In this document: in pieces, positions 51,878 through 61,060 of the stretch
Layout of the letters: each line of letters begins with the position of its first letter
Numbering within the stretch: position 1 is the stretch's first letter
Origin: Nitratidesulfovibrio termitidis HI1
GTDB lineage: Bacteria > Desulfobacterota > Desulfovibrionia > Desulfovibrionales > Desulfovibrionaceae
Assembly (NCBI RefSeq): GCF_000504305.1
Contig: NZ_KI632512.1
Span: 652,388-716,387, forward strand
Length of the DNA stretch: 64,000 nt
Reading direction: 5' to 3'
Made by a program: the position numbers and the translations under genes
Notes under the pieces: model-generated
Database searches by the model: none
Told to the model about the DNA's origin: nothing
What the model saw: only the letters and a program-made list of their open reading frames with translations

Positions 51878-54187
51878 ATGCGTTTCAAGAGCATCTCCAC
51901 GCAGATCACCGTCCTTACCGGCGGGCTGGTCATCTTCTTCATGTGCGCGTTCGTGTTCATTGCGTCCAAAACCGCTTACGACGGGACGTTGCGCAGTGAA
52001 ACCGCCAACATGGCCCAGGTGGGACAGCAGATCGAGAAGGTGGCGGAAGACTTCGTGACCGGCAACCTCACCGCCGTGCGCGGGCTGACCCAGCAGAAGG
52101 CGCTGGCCAGCGGGGTGCTGTACGGCAGCGCAAGCCTGGTCATGAAGGACCAGTTGCAGCAGACCCTGAAGGGCAATCCGCATTACGCCGCCATCCATGC
52201 GTTCGACGCCACGGGCAAGGTGCTCTACGGCTATACCGAGGACGGGCAGGACATTTCCGGCAAGCCGCTGGGCATGCCCGACGTGCTCGCCGCCGTCAGC
52301 GTGGGCAAGGAGTTCATCGGCACCACGCCGTTCAAGGGGGCCAAGGGCGATGTGCTGTTCACCGTCGCGGCCCCGGTGCTGAACGTCATGGGGCAGTCGG
52401 GCGGGGGCATCGCCATCACCCTCGACTGGACCAGCTTCAGCGCCCGCTTCATCGAAAGCGTGAAATTCGGCCAGCATGGCTACCCCTTCGTGCTTGACGG
52501 CAGCGGCCGGTTCCTCTCGCATCCCAACAAGGAACTGCTGCTCAGCGATGCAAGCCAGCACGACTTCGCACGCGTGGTCCTGGCGCAGCAGACCGCCCAG
52601 ATGGAATACCCCTGGGAGGGCAAGCTGAAGATACTGGTCAGCCGCACCATGCCCATAACAGGCTGGAAAATATGTTCATCTGCCTATGAGGACGATCTGG
52701 CCGGCGTGGCGCGCCAGCAACGCCTGCTCCTGGCCATCATGGGGCTGGTGGCCATGGTGGCCATGACCGGCTCCATCGTGCTGCTGACCCGCCGGGTGAT
52801 CCTGTCCCCCATGAACCGCATCCGCCAGTTTGCCGGACAGGTGGCCCAGGGCGACCTGCGCGCCGTCATGGACGGCGCGTACCGCTATGAACTGGACGAC
52901 CTGGCCCGCTCCATCCAATCCATGGTGGCCGACCTGAAGGAAAAGCTGGGGTTCTCGCAGAGCGTGCTTGAAGCCATGGTGGTGCCCGTGCTGATCGTGG
53001 ACCGCGAGGAACGCACGGTGTTCACCAACAAGGCCTGCATGGACATGCTGGAAATCGACACCGACCCCAAGGCGCAATACGGTCGCACCCTGGCCGAGGT
53101 GTTCTACAACGAACCCGGCCGCAAGACCGCCGTGGGCCGGGCCATGAACGAAAAGACCAGCATCAAGAACCTTGAGGTGGTCATTGCCGGGCACAAGGGC
53201 GGCAAGGTGGACGTGCTGGCCAACGTCACCTACCTGCAGGACCTGGACGGCAACGTCATAGGGGGTTTCTGCCTGTACATCGACACCACCGAGATGAAGC
53301 GCCAGGCCGCCATCATCGCCGAGCAGAACGAGCGCATCGCCCGGGCCTCGGCAGAGGCGGACGACGTGGCCTCGCAACTGGCTACCGCCTCGGAAGAGCT
53401 TTCGGCGCAGATCGAACAGTCCGCGCGCGGCTCGGACATCCAGCGTGAACGCACCGCCGAGGCCGCCACCGCCATGGAAGAAATGAACGCCAGCGTGCTG
53501 GAAGTGGCCCGCAATGCAGGCGGCGCCGCCGAAATGGCCGAAAAGGCCAAGGCCCGCGCCCAGGAAGGGGCCGAGGTGGTGGACGGCTCGGTGCGCACCA
53601 TCCAGCATGCCCATGATCTGGCATCGCACCTCAAGGCCGACATGGCCGAACTGGGCACCCAGGCCCAGGGCATCGGCCAGATCATGAACGTCATTGCCGA
53701 CATCGCCGACCAGACCAACCTGCTGGCGCTGAACGCCGCCATCGAGGCGGCCCGGGCCGGGGACGCCGGGCGCGGCTTTGCCGTGGTGGCCGACGAGGTG
53801 CGCAAGCTGGCCGAAAAGACCATGACCGCCACCAACGAGGTGGGCAGCGCCATCCGGGGCATTCAGGAAAGCGCGCGCAAGAACATCGACAATACCGAAA
53901 AGGCCACCGCCGCCATTGAAGAAGGCACGGGCATGGCCCGCCGTTCCGGCGACGTGTTGCGCGAGATAGTGGGCCTTGTGGAAAGCACCGCCGATCAGGT
54001 GCGGTCCATCGCCACGGCGTCCGAGCAGCAGTCCGCCGCCAGCGAGGAAATCAACCGCTCCACCGACGAGATTACCCGCATCGCCGCCGAAACGGCGGAA
54101 GCCATGCGCCACTCGGCGCAGGCGGTGGAAGACGTCTCGCGGCTGGCGTCGGACCTGAAGCGGGTCATTGGCGACATGCGCAGCTGA
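51878..54187 (+). CDS. Methyl-accepting chemotaxis protein (Cache-HAMP-PAS-MCP)
   Basis: 769 residues. TM1 at about 10-31 (ITVLTGGLVIFFMCAFVFIAS), a periplasmic Cache-type ligand domain (about 35-275, including FDATGKVLYGYTEDGQDISGKPLG), TM2 near 280-303, HAMP (ILSPMNRIRQFAGQVAQGDLR), a PAS domain (SVLEAMVVPVLIVDREERTVFTNKACMDMLEID), and the signalling coiled coil with hairpin tip DQTNLLALNAAIEAARAGDAGRGFAVVADEVRKLAEKT. The Cache plus PAS combination implies both external and internal sensing; ligands unknown. ATG 51878. Transcription by sigma-28 is suggested by the promoter at 51815. The last coding bases are duplicated just beyond the stop (54199-54214). Confidence 0.93.
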   Translation: MRFKSISTQITVLTGGLVIFFMCAFVFIASKTAYDGTLRSETANMAQVGQQIEKVAEDFVTGNLTAVRGLTQQKALASGVLYGSASLVMKDQLQQTLKGNPHYAAIHAFDATGKVLYGYTEDGQDISGKPLGMPDVLAAVSVGKEFIGTTPFKGAKGDVLFTVAAPVLNVMGQSGGGIAITLDWTSFSARFIESVKFGQHGYPFVLDGSGRFLSHPNKELLLSDASQHDFARVVLAQQTAQMEYPWEGKLKILVSRTMPITGWKICSSAYEDDLAGVARQQRLLLAIMGLVAMVAMTGSIVLLTRRVILSPMNRIRQFAGQVAQGDLRAVMDGAYRYELDDLARSIQSMVADLKEKLGFSQSVLEAMVVPVLIVDREERTVFTNKACMDMLEIDTDPKAQYGRTLAEVFYNEPGRKTAVGRAMNEKTSIKNLEVVIAGHKGGKVDVLANVTYLQDLDGNVIGGFCLYIDTTEMKRQAAIIAEQNERIARASAEADDVASQLATASEELSAQIEQSARGSDIQRERTAEAATAMEEMNASVLEVARNAGGAAEMAEKAKARAQEGAEVVDGSVRTIQHAHDLASHLKADMAELGTQAQGIGQIMNVIADIADQTNLLALNAAIEAARAGDAGRGFAVVADEVRKLAEKTMTATNEVGSAIRGIQESARKNIDNTEKATAAIEEGTGMARRSGDVLREIVGLVESTADQVRSIATASEQQSAASEEINRSTDEITRIAAETAEAMRHSAQAVEDVSRLASDLKRVIGDMRS

Positions 54188-54214
54188 CGCTGCGTGGGGC
54201 GACATGCGCAGCTA
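54171..54214 (+). repeat. Short direct duplication at the MCP stop codon
   Basis: GGCGACATGCGCAGCT occurs at 54171-54186, where it encodes the last residues and the stop, and again at 54199-54214, followed by AGGGACTGTC, the left edge of the MITE-like element. It may mark a local duplication linked to the insertion. Confidence 0.7.
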
Positions 54215-54533
54215 GGGACTGTCTCCAAATTGTCTTTTCGCCCGTTGGCTGACCGACCCGAAGGGCGCGAAGCGTGCCCGTTGGGCGAGCTTGTGAGCCC
54301 TACGGGCATCGTGCGCAACGCGGTCAAACTTCGCCTGCCATGGCTTTGCTGTCCTCATCCGTAAGACTCGCAAGCTCGTCTAACGGCTGAGGCTCGGTCG
54401 AATACGATAAGAGTATGCGTTGCGGTCGCCATCCGTAAGGCTCGCAAGCTCGCCTAACGGCTGCCGCACTCCCTCATGGCAGGCTAGTTTTCCTTGCCAA
54501 CGAACGAAAATCCTAATTTGGGAGACAACCCCT
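54214..54533. mobile_element. MITE-like element or IS remnant downstream of the MCP gene
   Basis: About 320 bases with no coding capacity, bounded by imperfect terminal inverted repeats: GGGACTGTCTCCAAATT (54215-54231) and AATTTGGGAGACAACCCC (54515-54532). CTA flanks both ends, a possible 3-bp target duplication. Inside are two copies (54360-54387 and about 54430-54463) of a hairpin motif CCGTAAG-C...G-CTAACGG whose stem covaries. No transposase is present, so it would have been mobilised in trans. Its presence 27 bases from the MCP stop separates that gene from the hairpin at 54590. Confidence 0.65.
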
Positions 54534-54589
54534 AAAAAACGCAGGGGCACTGCACCATCTCGACGCTTCGCAGACACCGCAAACATACA

Positions 54590-54617
54590 GGGGGAAGAAC
54601 CATGAGGTTCCTCCCCC
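54590..54617. terminator. Bidirectional hairpin between the MCP and cyclase genes
   Basis: GGGGGAAGAACC (54590-54601) pairs with GGTTCCTCCCCC (54606-54617) with one mismatch. TTCGTC follows on the plus strand; on the minus strand TGTATGTTTG follows, so either convergent transcript could end here. Confidence 0.6.
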
Positions 54618-54656
54618 TTCGTCATGCTGTTGCAAACGGGCGCACCCCCGCTCGAC

Positions 54657-55391
54657 TTATGAAATGAACGCCGTAACGGCCACCGGCGCACCGGTGCCGC
54701 CGCACAACCCCAGCGGGGCCAACAGCACGTGAGCCCCGGTGGCGGGCAGTCCGTCCAGCGCGGCCAGGCATTCCACCACCACGGCCCCGGCGGCCAAGGC
54801 CATGCGGTTGCACAAAAACTCCGCGTCGTCCGGGGCGTCCACCCCGTGGGTGTCGATGCCGATACCCGCCGCCCCCCGCTCATGCACCAGCAGGTGCACC
54901 GCATCGGTCGTGAACGAAGGGAACACCATGGGCGACGCATCCCCCGGTCCGGCGCGCAGCGCGCCCCACTGTACTCCCATGAACCGGTCAGGGTCGGACC
55001 ACAGGCGGTGCCAGCCGGTGTTGCACACGAACAGGCAGCCGCGCGGAACCCGGCCATGGGTGGCCTCCCAGGCCCGCACCTCGTCCGGGGTGCAGCGCGC
55101 GCCGGGGTCCGTCGCCGCCCTGCCGCGCAGGTCCAGCACGGCCAAGGGCAGCAGCAGCGGCCACGGTGCAGCAGTGCGCACGTCCGCGCCGCCGGGCAGG
55201 AAGGACAACGGCGCGTTGACGTGGGTGCCGCTGTGCTCGCCCATGGCAAAGACCCGCAGGTCGTAGCCGTCCTCTTCGCGGCTGGCCACATCCAGAAAGG
55301 TCACCGGCGGGTCGCCGGGCCAGCGCGGCATGCCGCTGCCGATGGGATGGGCAAGGTCCGCCAGGCGGGTGAACGTCAGGCCACGGGGCAT
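54657..55391 (-). CDS. Cyclase-family (kynurenine formamidase-like) protein with altered metal motif
   Basis: 244 residues. The Cyclase domain begins DLAHPIGSGMPRWPGDPPV. The metal/catalytic motif, usually HxGTHxDxPxH, reads HSGTHVNAPLSF, so the Asp is Asn and the last His is Phe. Later blocks GIDTHGVDAPDD and FLCNRMALAAGAVVVECLAAL fit the family. Known relatives hydrolyse N-formylkynurenine or cyclic amides; the altered site makes activity uncertain. Its start lies 16 bases inside the aspA end, so it is translated from the same mRNA as AspA. Confidence 0.8.
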   Translation of the reverse strand: MPRGLTFTRLADLAHPIGSGMPRWPGDPPVTFLDVASREEDGYDLRVFAMGEHSGTHVNAPLSFLPGGADVRTAAPWPLLLPLAVLDLRGRAATDPGARCTPDEVRAWEATHGRVPRGCLFVCNTGWHRLWSDPDRFMGVQWGALRAGPGDASPMVFPSFTTDAVHLLVHERGAAGIGIDTHGVDAPDDAEFLCNRMALAAGAVVVECLAALDGLPATGAHVLLAPLGLCGGTGAPVAVTAFIS

Positions 55392-56884
55392 GCGTCCCCT
55401 CCGTCTCCCCCATCAGGCCCATTCGGCCCATTCGGCCCGCCGCCCTGCTCCGCCGCTTTCTGCCGCCGGTCACCATTGCGGTGGCCGCGCACGTCACGCG
55501 GGCCGAGCATCTTGGCCGGGTCCATCAGGTCGTCGTAGTCCTCCGGCCGCATCAGTTCCCGCTCCACCAGCAGGTCGCGCGGGGTACGCCCGGTGGCGCG
55601 GGCGTCCTTCACCACGGTGGCCGCCGCCTCGTACCCGATGACCGGGGCCAGCGCGGTGACCATGCCCAGCGAGCCGTGCAGCAGTTCCAGGCAACGTTCG
55701 CGGTTGGCGGTGATGCCCTCCACGCAGCGCACCCGCAGGATGCGCGCCGCCCGCGTCAGTATTTCCAGCGACTGGAACAGGTTGCAGGCCATGATGGGGC
55801 CGAACACGTTCAGTTCCAGTTGCCCCGCCTCTGCCGCCAGGGTCACCGTAAGGTCGTTGCCGATGACCTGCTGGCAGACCTGGTTGACCAGTTCCGGGAT
55901 TACCGGGTTGACCTTGCCGGGCATGATGCTGGACCCCGGCTGTACGGCGGGCAGGGATATTTCGCCAAGCCCCGTGAACGGCCCGGACGATAGCAGCCGC
56001 AGGTCGTTGCATATCTTGGAAAGCTTCACCGCCACACGTTTCAGCAGCCCGGACAGGGTGACGTAGGCCCCGGCGTCGCTGGTGGCCTCCACCAGGTTGG
56101 GCGAAAGCGAGAGCGGCAGCCCGGTGATGTCCGCCAACCGGCAGCAGACCAGCGGCGCGTAGCCGGGCACGGTGTTGATGCCGGTGCCCACGGCGGTTGC
56201 GCCGATGTTCACCTCGCACAGCAGGCGGGCCACCTCTGCCAGGCGTTCGGTATCCTCGCCCACGGTCACCCCGTAGGCCGCGAATTCCGCGCCCAAGGTA
56301 ATGGGCACGGCATCCTGCAACTGGGTGCGGGCCATCTTGATGACGTCGGCAAAGGCCTCGCCCTTGGCGTGAAAGGCGTCGCGCAGTTCGCGCAGGGCGG
56401 CTTCCAGGTCGCGCGCGTACCACACCAGCGCGATGCGGAACGCCGTGGGGTACACGTCGTTGGTGGACTGCGAGAGGTTGACGTGGTTCAGCGGGCTGAC
56501 CACGCCGTATTCGCCGCGCGCCCGGCCCATCAGTTCCAGCGCGCGGTTGGCGATGACCTCGTTGGCGTTCATGTTCACCGAGGTGCCCGCCCCGCCCTGG
56601 ATGACGTCCACCACGAACTGCTCGTCAAAGCGGCCCTCGCGCACTTCGCGGCAGGCCTGCACGATGGCCTGCCCCACGTCGCCGTCCAGCAGGCCCAGCT
56701 CCATGTTGGCCAGGGCTGCGGCCTTCTTCACCGATGCCAGCGCCTGCACGAAGCGCGGGTGGCGGCCGATGGTCTGCCCGGTAACGTCGAAATTCTCCAG
56801 CGCCCGCAAGGTCTGCACGCCGTAGTAGGCGTGGGCGGGCACCTTGCGTTCGCCAAGGCTGTCGCGCTCGATGCGGTATTCCAT
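55376..56884 (-). CDS. aspA: Aspartate ammonia-lyase
   Basis: 502 residues. Deaminates aspartate to fumarate and ammonium. Superfamily signature GSSIMPGKVNPVIPELVNQV, TSVNMNANEVIANRALE, SQSTNDVYPTAFRIA and the GVQTLRALENF start favour aspartase over class II fumarase. The last 40 residues (NGDRRQKAAEQGGGPNGPNGPDGGDGG) are a low-complexity extension encoded by 9-bp repeats and not part of the fold. ATG 56884. The fumarate produced links to the anaerobic NadB reaction and to fumarate respiration. Confidence 0.9.
   Translation of the reverse strand: MEYRIERDSLGERKVPAHAYYGVQTLRALENFDVTGQTIGRHPRFVQALASVKKAAALANMELGLLDGDVGQAIVQACREVREGRFDEQFVVDVIQGGAGTSVNMNANEVIANRALELMGRARGEYGVVSPLNHVNLSQSTNDVYPTAFRIALVWYARDLEAALRELRDAFHAKGEAFADVIKMARTQLQDAVPITLGAEFAAYGVTVGEDTERLAEVARLLCEVNIGATAVGTGINTVPGYAPLVCCRLADITGLPLSLSPNLVEATSDAGAYVTLSGLLKRVAVKLSKICNDLRLLSSGPFTGLGEISLPAVQPGSSIMPGKVNPVIPELVNQVCQQVIGNDLTVTLAAEAGQLELNVFGPIMACNLFQSLEILTRAARILRVRCVEGITANRERCLELLHGSLGMVTALAPVIGYEAAATVVKDARATGRTPRDLLVERELMRPEDYDDLMDPAKMLGPRDVRGHRNGDRRQKAAEQGGGPNGPNGPDGGDGGDACPVA
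55411..55446. repeat. 9-bp repeat in the aspA 3' end
   Basis: CATCAGGCC, CATTCGGCC, CATTCGGCC, CGCCGCCCT in phase. On the coding strand it gives the GPNGPNGPDG tail of AspA. Confidence 0.8.
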
Positions 56885-57004
56885 GACGGTTGTTGTCCTT
56901 GCTGTCGGAGTGTCGCGATTGTGTCATGGCGGCCCCTGTACCGGCCACGCACGATTGCAGCATACCATCCTTGTAGCCGCCCGCCTATGGGCTACGCCGC
57001 CACG

Positions 57005-57042
57005 CAAAAGCGCCCCGCCACCCGGATGGGTGCGGGGCGCTG
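57005..57042 (-). terminator. Intrinsic terminator after the cyclophilin gene
   Basis: AGCGCCCCGC (57009-57018) / GCGGGGCGCT (57032-57041); on the minus strand it is followed by TTTTGCG. About 36 bases past the stop. Confidence 0.85.
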
Positions 57043-57077
57043 GTGATGCGTCGTTTCCGTCGTGCCGTGAATCGGGG

Positions 57078-57677
57078 CTACTTCGCCGCCGGGGGCATCA
57101 CGATGGCCTTCTTGATGACCACGGGGGTGGTGGGCACGTTCTCGAACGAACCCACGGTGGCGGTGCGCACCGCCTTGATCTTGTCCACCACGTCGGTGCC
57201 TTCGATCACCTTGCCGAACACGGCGTAGCCCCAGCCCTGCATGGTGGGCGCGCGGTGGTCGAGGAAGGCGTTGTCCTTCACGTTGATGAAGAACTGGGCG
57301 GTGGCGGAATGCGGGGCCATGGTACGGGCCATGGCCAGGGTGTACTTTTCGTTGCGGAGGCCGTTGTTGGCCTCGTTCTCGACCGGTTCGCGGGTGGGCT
57401 TTTCGTGCATCTTCTCGTCGTAGCCGCCACCCTGGATCATGAAGCCGTCGATGACGCGGTGGAAGATGGTGCCGTCGTAGTGGCCCGCCGCGACGTATTC
57501 GCGAAAGTTGGCAGCGGTCTTGGGAGCCTTTTCGTCATCCAGTTCGACGACGATGTCGCCCATGCTCGTTTCCAGCTTGATCACCGTGTGTCCCCTCTGT
57601 GCCGAAGCCGCCATGGCGGTTCCGTGACCTGCGAACGCGAAAAGGGCCGTAAGCGCGGCCAGCAGCAACCAACGCAT
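57078..57677 (-). CDS. Periplasmic peptidyl-prolyl cis-trans isomerase (cyclophilin)
   Basis: 199 residues: a signal peptide ([23 protein letters not shown]), then [54 protein letters not shown], the cyclophilin core with catalytic Arg in FHRV, and [13 protein letters not shown]. It assists folding of exported proteins. ATG 57677 has GGAG upstream. It lies about 200 bases downstream of clpB in the same direction, but a hairpin element (57807-57873) separates them. Confidence 0.92.
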   Translation of the reverse strand: MRWLLLAALTALFAFAGHGTAMAASAQRGHTVIKLETSMGDIVVELDDEKAPKTAANFREYVAAGHYDGTIFHRVIDGFMIQGGGYDEKMHEKPTREPVENEANNGLRNEKYTLAMARTMAPHSATAQFFINVKDNAFLDHRAPTMQGWGYAVFGKVIEGTDVVDKIKAVRTATVGSFENVPTTPVVIKKAIVMPPAAK

Positions 57678-57806
57678 GTTCTGCTCCGGGAATGTGAAAG
57701 TTGGATGGGCAAACAGCCCGTGCTGGTGCCATTATCAGAAGCGCCACCGCAGGGCAATCGGCATGGCATACCAATGGGCGGCGGGGGCAGACGATAAATA
57801 CACCTA

Positions 57807-57873
57807 TTGAAAAGTTTGGGAGGGGTGGGGGCCGGGGGAGGGGACACCCTTTCCAAAGGGTGCCCCTCCCCCG
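57807..57873 (-). repeat. 3'-end repeat element A, copy 1 (after clpB)
   Basis: Read on the minus strand: a 19-bp stem CGGGGGAGGGGCACCCTTT with a two-base apex and one bulged base, then CCCCCACCCCTCCC and the conserved CCCAAACTTTTCAA ending at 57807. It begins 11 bases past the clpB stop. Same architecture and identical tail as 63480-63544, with compensatory stem changes. Confidence 0.85.
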
Positions 57874-57884
57874 ATTCCTTCTCC

Positions 57885-60473
57885 TTATTCAAACGTCAGC
57901 TTGTCCAGCCTGACCCCGATGGTCACGTGCTGCCCGTCCTTGAGGTCGCCTGCGATCAGGCGGCGGGCCAGCGGGGTTTCCACGTTGGTCTGCAGGTAGC
58001 GCCGCAGGGGCCGCGCGCCGTACACCGGGTCGTAGGCGGATTCCGCGATGAAGTCGCGCGCCGCGTCGGAAAGGTCCACGGTGATCTTGCGTTCGGCCAG
58101 GCGCGCCCGCAGCCTGCCCAGCAGCAGTTCCACGATGCGCCCGATCTGCTCGGGCAGCAACGGGCGGAACATGACGATCTCGTCCACCCGGTTCAGGAAT
58201 TCCGGCCGGAAGTGGCGGCGCATCTCGTCCATCACCTTGTCGCGCACGCCGGAGCGGAACTCGCCCTCGTCGGTGATGCCGTCCAGCAGGTGCGACGACC
58301 CGATGTTGGACGTCATGATGATGATGGTGTTCTTGAAGTCCACGGTACGGCCATGGCTGTCGGTAAGCCGCCCGTCGTCCAGAATTTGCAGCAGCACGTT
58401 GAACACGTCGGCGTGGGCCTTTTCAATCTCGTCGAACAGCACCACGCTGTACGGCTTGCGGCGCACCGCCTCGGTCAGCTGACCGCCCTCGTCATAGCCC
58501 ACGTAGCCGGGGGGCGCCCCGATAAGCCGGGCCACCGCGTGCTTCTCCATGTATTCGCTCATGTCGATGCGCACGATGTTGTCCTCGCTGTCGAACAGCG
58601 ATTCCGCCAGCGTCTTGCACAGCTCGGTCTTGCCCACGCCCGTGGGGCCAAGGAAGATGAACGACCCGATGGGCCGCCCGGGGTCGGACAGCCCGGCCCG
58701 TGCGCGCAGCACGGCCTCGGCCACGGCCTGCACGGCCTCGTCCTGACCCACCACGCGCTCGTGCAGCACGTCGCCCAGACGCAGCAGCTTCTCGCGCTCC
58801 GATTCCAGCAGCCGGGTAACGGGAATGCCTGTCCAGCGGGCCACGATCTCGGCCACGTCGTCAGGGCGCACCTCTTCCTTCAGCAGGCGGTTCTCATCGT
58901 CGCCGCGTTCGGCGTCGCCCAGCTTGCGCTCAAGCTCCAGCAGCTTGGAATATTTCAGTTCCGCCGCGCGGTTGAGGTCGTAGTTGCGTTCCGCCTCGTC
59001 GATGGCAAGGCGGGTGCGTTCGATTTCTTCCTTGATGGAGCGCACGGCGTCGATGGAGCCCTTTTCGCGCTCCCACTGGGCCAGCAGGGTGGCCTGGCTG
59101 GCGCGCAGGTCGGCCAGTTCGTTCTCCAGCTTTTCCAGCCGCTCGCGCGAGGCGGCGTCCGTCTCGCGGCGCAGGGCCTCGCGCTCGATCTCGAGTTGCA
59201 TGACCTTGCGGTTCACCTCGTCCAGTTCGGCGGGCAGCGAGTCGATTTCAGTACGGATAAGCGCCGCCGCCTCGTCGATGAGGTCGATGGCCTTGTCCGG
59301 CAACTGGCGGTCGGTGATGTAGCGGTGTGACAGGGTCACCGCCTCCACGATGGCCGAATCGCTGATGCGCACGCCGTGGTGCACCTCGAACCGTTCGCGC
59401 AGGCCGCGCAGGATGGAGATGGTGTCCTCCACCGTGGGCTCGTCCACCACTACGGGCTGGAAGCGGCGTTCCAGCGCCGGATCCTTTTCGATGTACTTGC
59501 GGTACTCGTCCAGCGTGGTCGCGCCGATGCAGTGCAATTCGCCGCGCGCCAGCATGGGTTTGAGCAGGTTGCCGGCGTCCATGGCTCCGTCGGACTTGCC
59601 CGCACCCACGATGGTGTGCAGTTCGTCGATGAACATGACGATGCGGCCCTCGGCCTTTTCCACTTCCTTCAGCACGGCCTTCAGCCGTTCCTCGAACTCG
59701 CCCCGGTACTTGGCCCCGGCGATAAGCGCGCCCATGTCCAGCGCAAACAGGCTGCGGTTCTTCAGGCCTTCCGGTACGTCGCCCTTCAGGATGCGGTGGG
59801 CCAGGCCCTCGACGATGGCCGTCTTGCCCACGCCCGCCTCGCCGATGAGCACGGGGTTGTTCTTGGTGCGCCGCGACAGGATGCGCACCACGCGGCGGAT
59901 TTCCGCATCGCGCCCGATGACCGGGTCCAGCTTGCCCTTGCGGGCCTCTTCCACCAGGTCGCGCCCGTACTTCTGGAGCGCCTCGTAGGTGTCCTCCGGA
60001 TTGGGCGAGGTAACGCGCTGCGCGCCGCGCACGTCTTCCAGCACGGCCAGCAGTTTGTCCTGCGTCAGCCCGAATTCGCGGGCCACCCGGCCCATCTCGG
60101 TGGAGGCGGGTTCTTCCAGAAAGGCGCAGATCAGGTGCTCGACGCTGACGTACTCGTCCTTGAGCCGCTTGGCGAAGTCCTGCGCGCGCACCAGGGCCTG
60201 GTTCAGGCGCTGGGTAACGTATATCTGCCCCTGGGCAGCGCCGGGGCCGCTGACTGCCGGGCGCTTCTGCAAGGCAGCCTCAAGGGCGGCGGCAAAGGCA
60301 TCGGGCTTGTAGCCCGCCCGTTCCAGCAGGCGCGGCACCAGCCCCTGTTCCTGACGGACAAGGGCCAGCGCGGCGTGCTCCACGTCCACCTGCTGGTGCC
60401 CGAGGCGCACGGCGGTGGACTGGGCCTCTGCGATGGCCTGCTGCGATTTTTCGGTAAACTTGTTGATGTCCAT
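57885..60473 (-). CDS. clpB: ClpB ATP-dependent disaggregase
   Basis: 862 residues, full HSP100 length. Clp_N repeats ([33 protein letters not shown]), NBD1 with GEAGVGKTA, the coiled-coil middle domain (about 400-530, typical of ClpB not ClpA), NBD2 with [10 protein letters not shown], and the C-terminal arginine-rich [11 protein letters not shown]. Rescues aggregated proteins with DnaK. ATG 60473 has GGGGGAACAAACGCC upstream. Third gene after cbpA and cbpM. Confidence 0.95.
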   Translation of the reverse strand: MDINKFTEKSQQAIAEAQSTAVRLGHQQVDVEHAALALVRQEQGLVPRLLERAGYKPDAFAAALEAALQKRPAVSGPGAAQGQIYVTQRLNQALVRAQDFAKRLKDEYVSVEHLICAFLEEPASTEMGRVAREFGLTQDKLLAVLEDVRGAQRVTSPNPEDTYEALQKYGRDLVEEARKGKLDPVIGRDAEIRRVVRILSRRTKNNPVLIGEAGVGKTAIVEGLAHRILKGDVPEGLKNRSLFALDMGALIAGAKYRGEFEERLKAVLKEVEKAEGRIVMFIDELHTIVGAGKSDGAMDAGNLLKPMLARGELHCIGATTLDEYRKYIEKDPALERRFQPVVVDEPTVEDTISILRGLRERFEVHHGVRISDSAIVEAVTLSHRYITDRQLPDKAIDLIDEAAALIRTEIDSLPAELDEVNRKVMQLEIEREALRRETDAASRERLEKLENELADLRASQATLLAQWEREKGSIDAVRSIKEEIERTRLAIDEAERNYDLNRAAELKYSKLLELERKLGDAERGDDENRLLKEEVRPDDVAEIVARWTGIPVTRLLESEREKLLRLGDVLHERVVGQDEAVQAVAEAVLRARAGLSDPGRPIGSFIFLGPTGVGKTELCKTLAESLFDSEDNIVRIDMSEYMEKHAVARLIGAPPGYVGYDEGGQLTEAVRRKPYSVVLFDEIEKAHADVFNVLLQILDDGRLTDSHGRTVDFKNTIIIMTSNIGSSHLLDGITDEGEFRSGVRDKVMDEMRRHFRPEFLNRVDEIVMFRPLLPEQIGRIVELLLGRLRARLAERKITVDLSDAARDFIAESAYDPVYGARPLRRYLQTNVETPLARRLIAGDLKDGQHVTIGVRLDKLTFE

Positions 60474-60643
60474 GGCGTTTGTTCCCCCTTGCCCGGCGGG
60501 CCGGGACGCGAGCTTCTATGTGCCGGGGCGGCGGCCAGCTTCACCGGACTGGATGCCGGGAGCGGCGCGCCCGTGGCGGAAAATCTGATGCTGCCCGGTG
60601 CGGATGCTCCGCTGCCGGGCCGCGCAATCATCTGGTCATGGCG

Positions 60644-60994
60644 CTACCGCTGGGCCTCAAGCTCGCGCACCCTGCGTTCCAGCCGGTCGATGCGGTCCAG
60701 CAGGTCCACCACGATGGAGCCGCCCAGGCTGTTGAGTTCGAAGTCGGCGCAGATGCGTTCCAGCTTGCGGGTGCGGTACACGTCCATCCGGCGGAACAGG
60801 TAGCCTTCGCCCGCCGTGCGGCGCGGCTCCAGCCAGCCCAGTTCGATCAGTTCGCCCAGGCGGCTGGGGTGCACGCCGGACACCTGAAGGAACTCCGCCC
60901 AGGCGATGAATTCCGAACGAATGGGCAGTTCGCCGCCCTGCGCAAGGTCGTGCCCGCGCTCATGACCAGGGTCGTTGCCGTCATCGGGGTACAT
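60644..60994 (-). CDS. cbpM: Chaperone modulator CbpM-like protein
   Basis: 116 residues. MerR-like fold: SEFIAWAEFLQVSGVHPSRLGELIELGWLEPRRTAGEGYLFRRMDVYRTRKLERICADFELN, then a C-terminal dimerising coiled coil (LLDRIDRLERRVRELEAQ). E. coli CbpM binds and inhibits the DnaJ-like CbpA; the gene directly after cbpA here supports that role. ATG 60994 has GGAGG. An acidic N-terminal extension (YPDDGNDPGHERGHD) is local. Confidence 0.82.
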   Translation of the reverse strand: MYPDDGNDPGHERGHDLAQGGELPIRSEFIAWAEFLQVSGVHPSRLGELIELGWLEPRRTAGEGYLFRRMDVYRTRKLERICADFELNSLGGSIVVDLLDRIDRLERRVRELEAQR

Positions 60995-61060
60995 GTGCTG
61001 TCGCCTCCGGATGCAAGTCGTGTCGGCGGATGTCCGTGCCGGTTGCGGTCGTCTTGCCTG

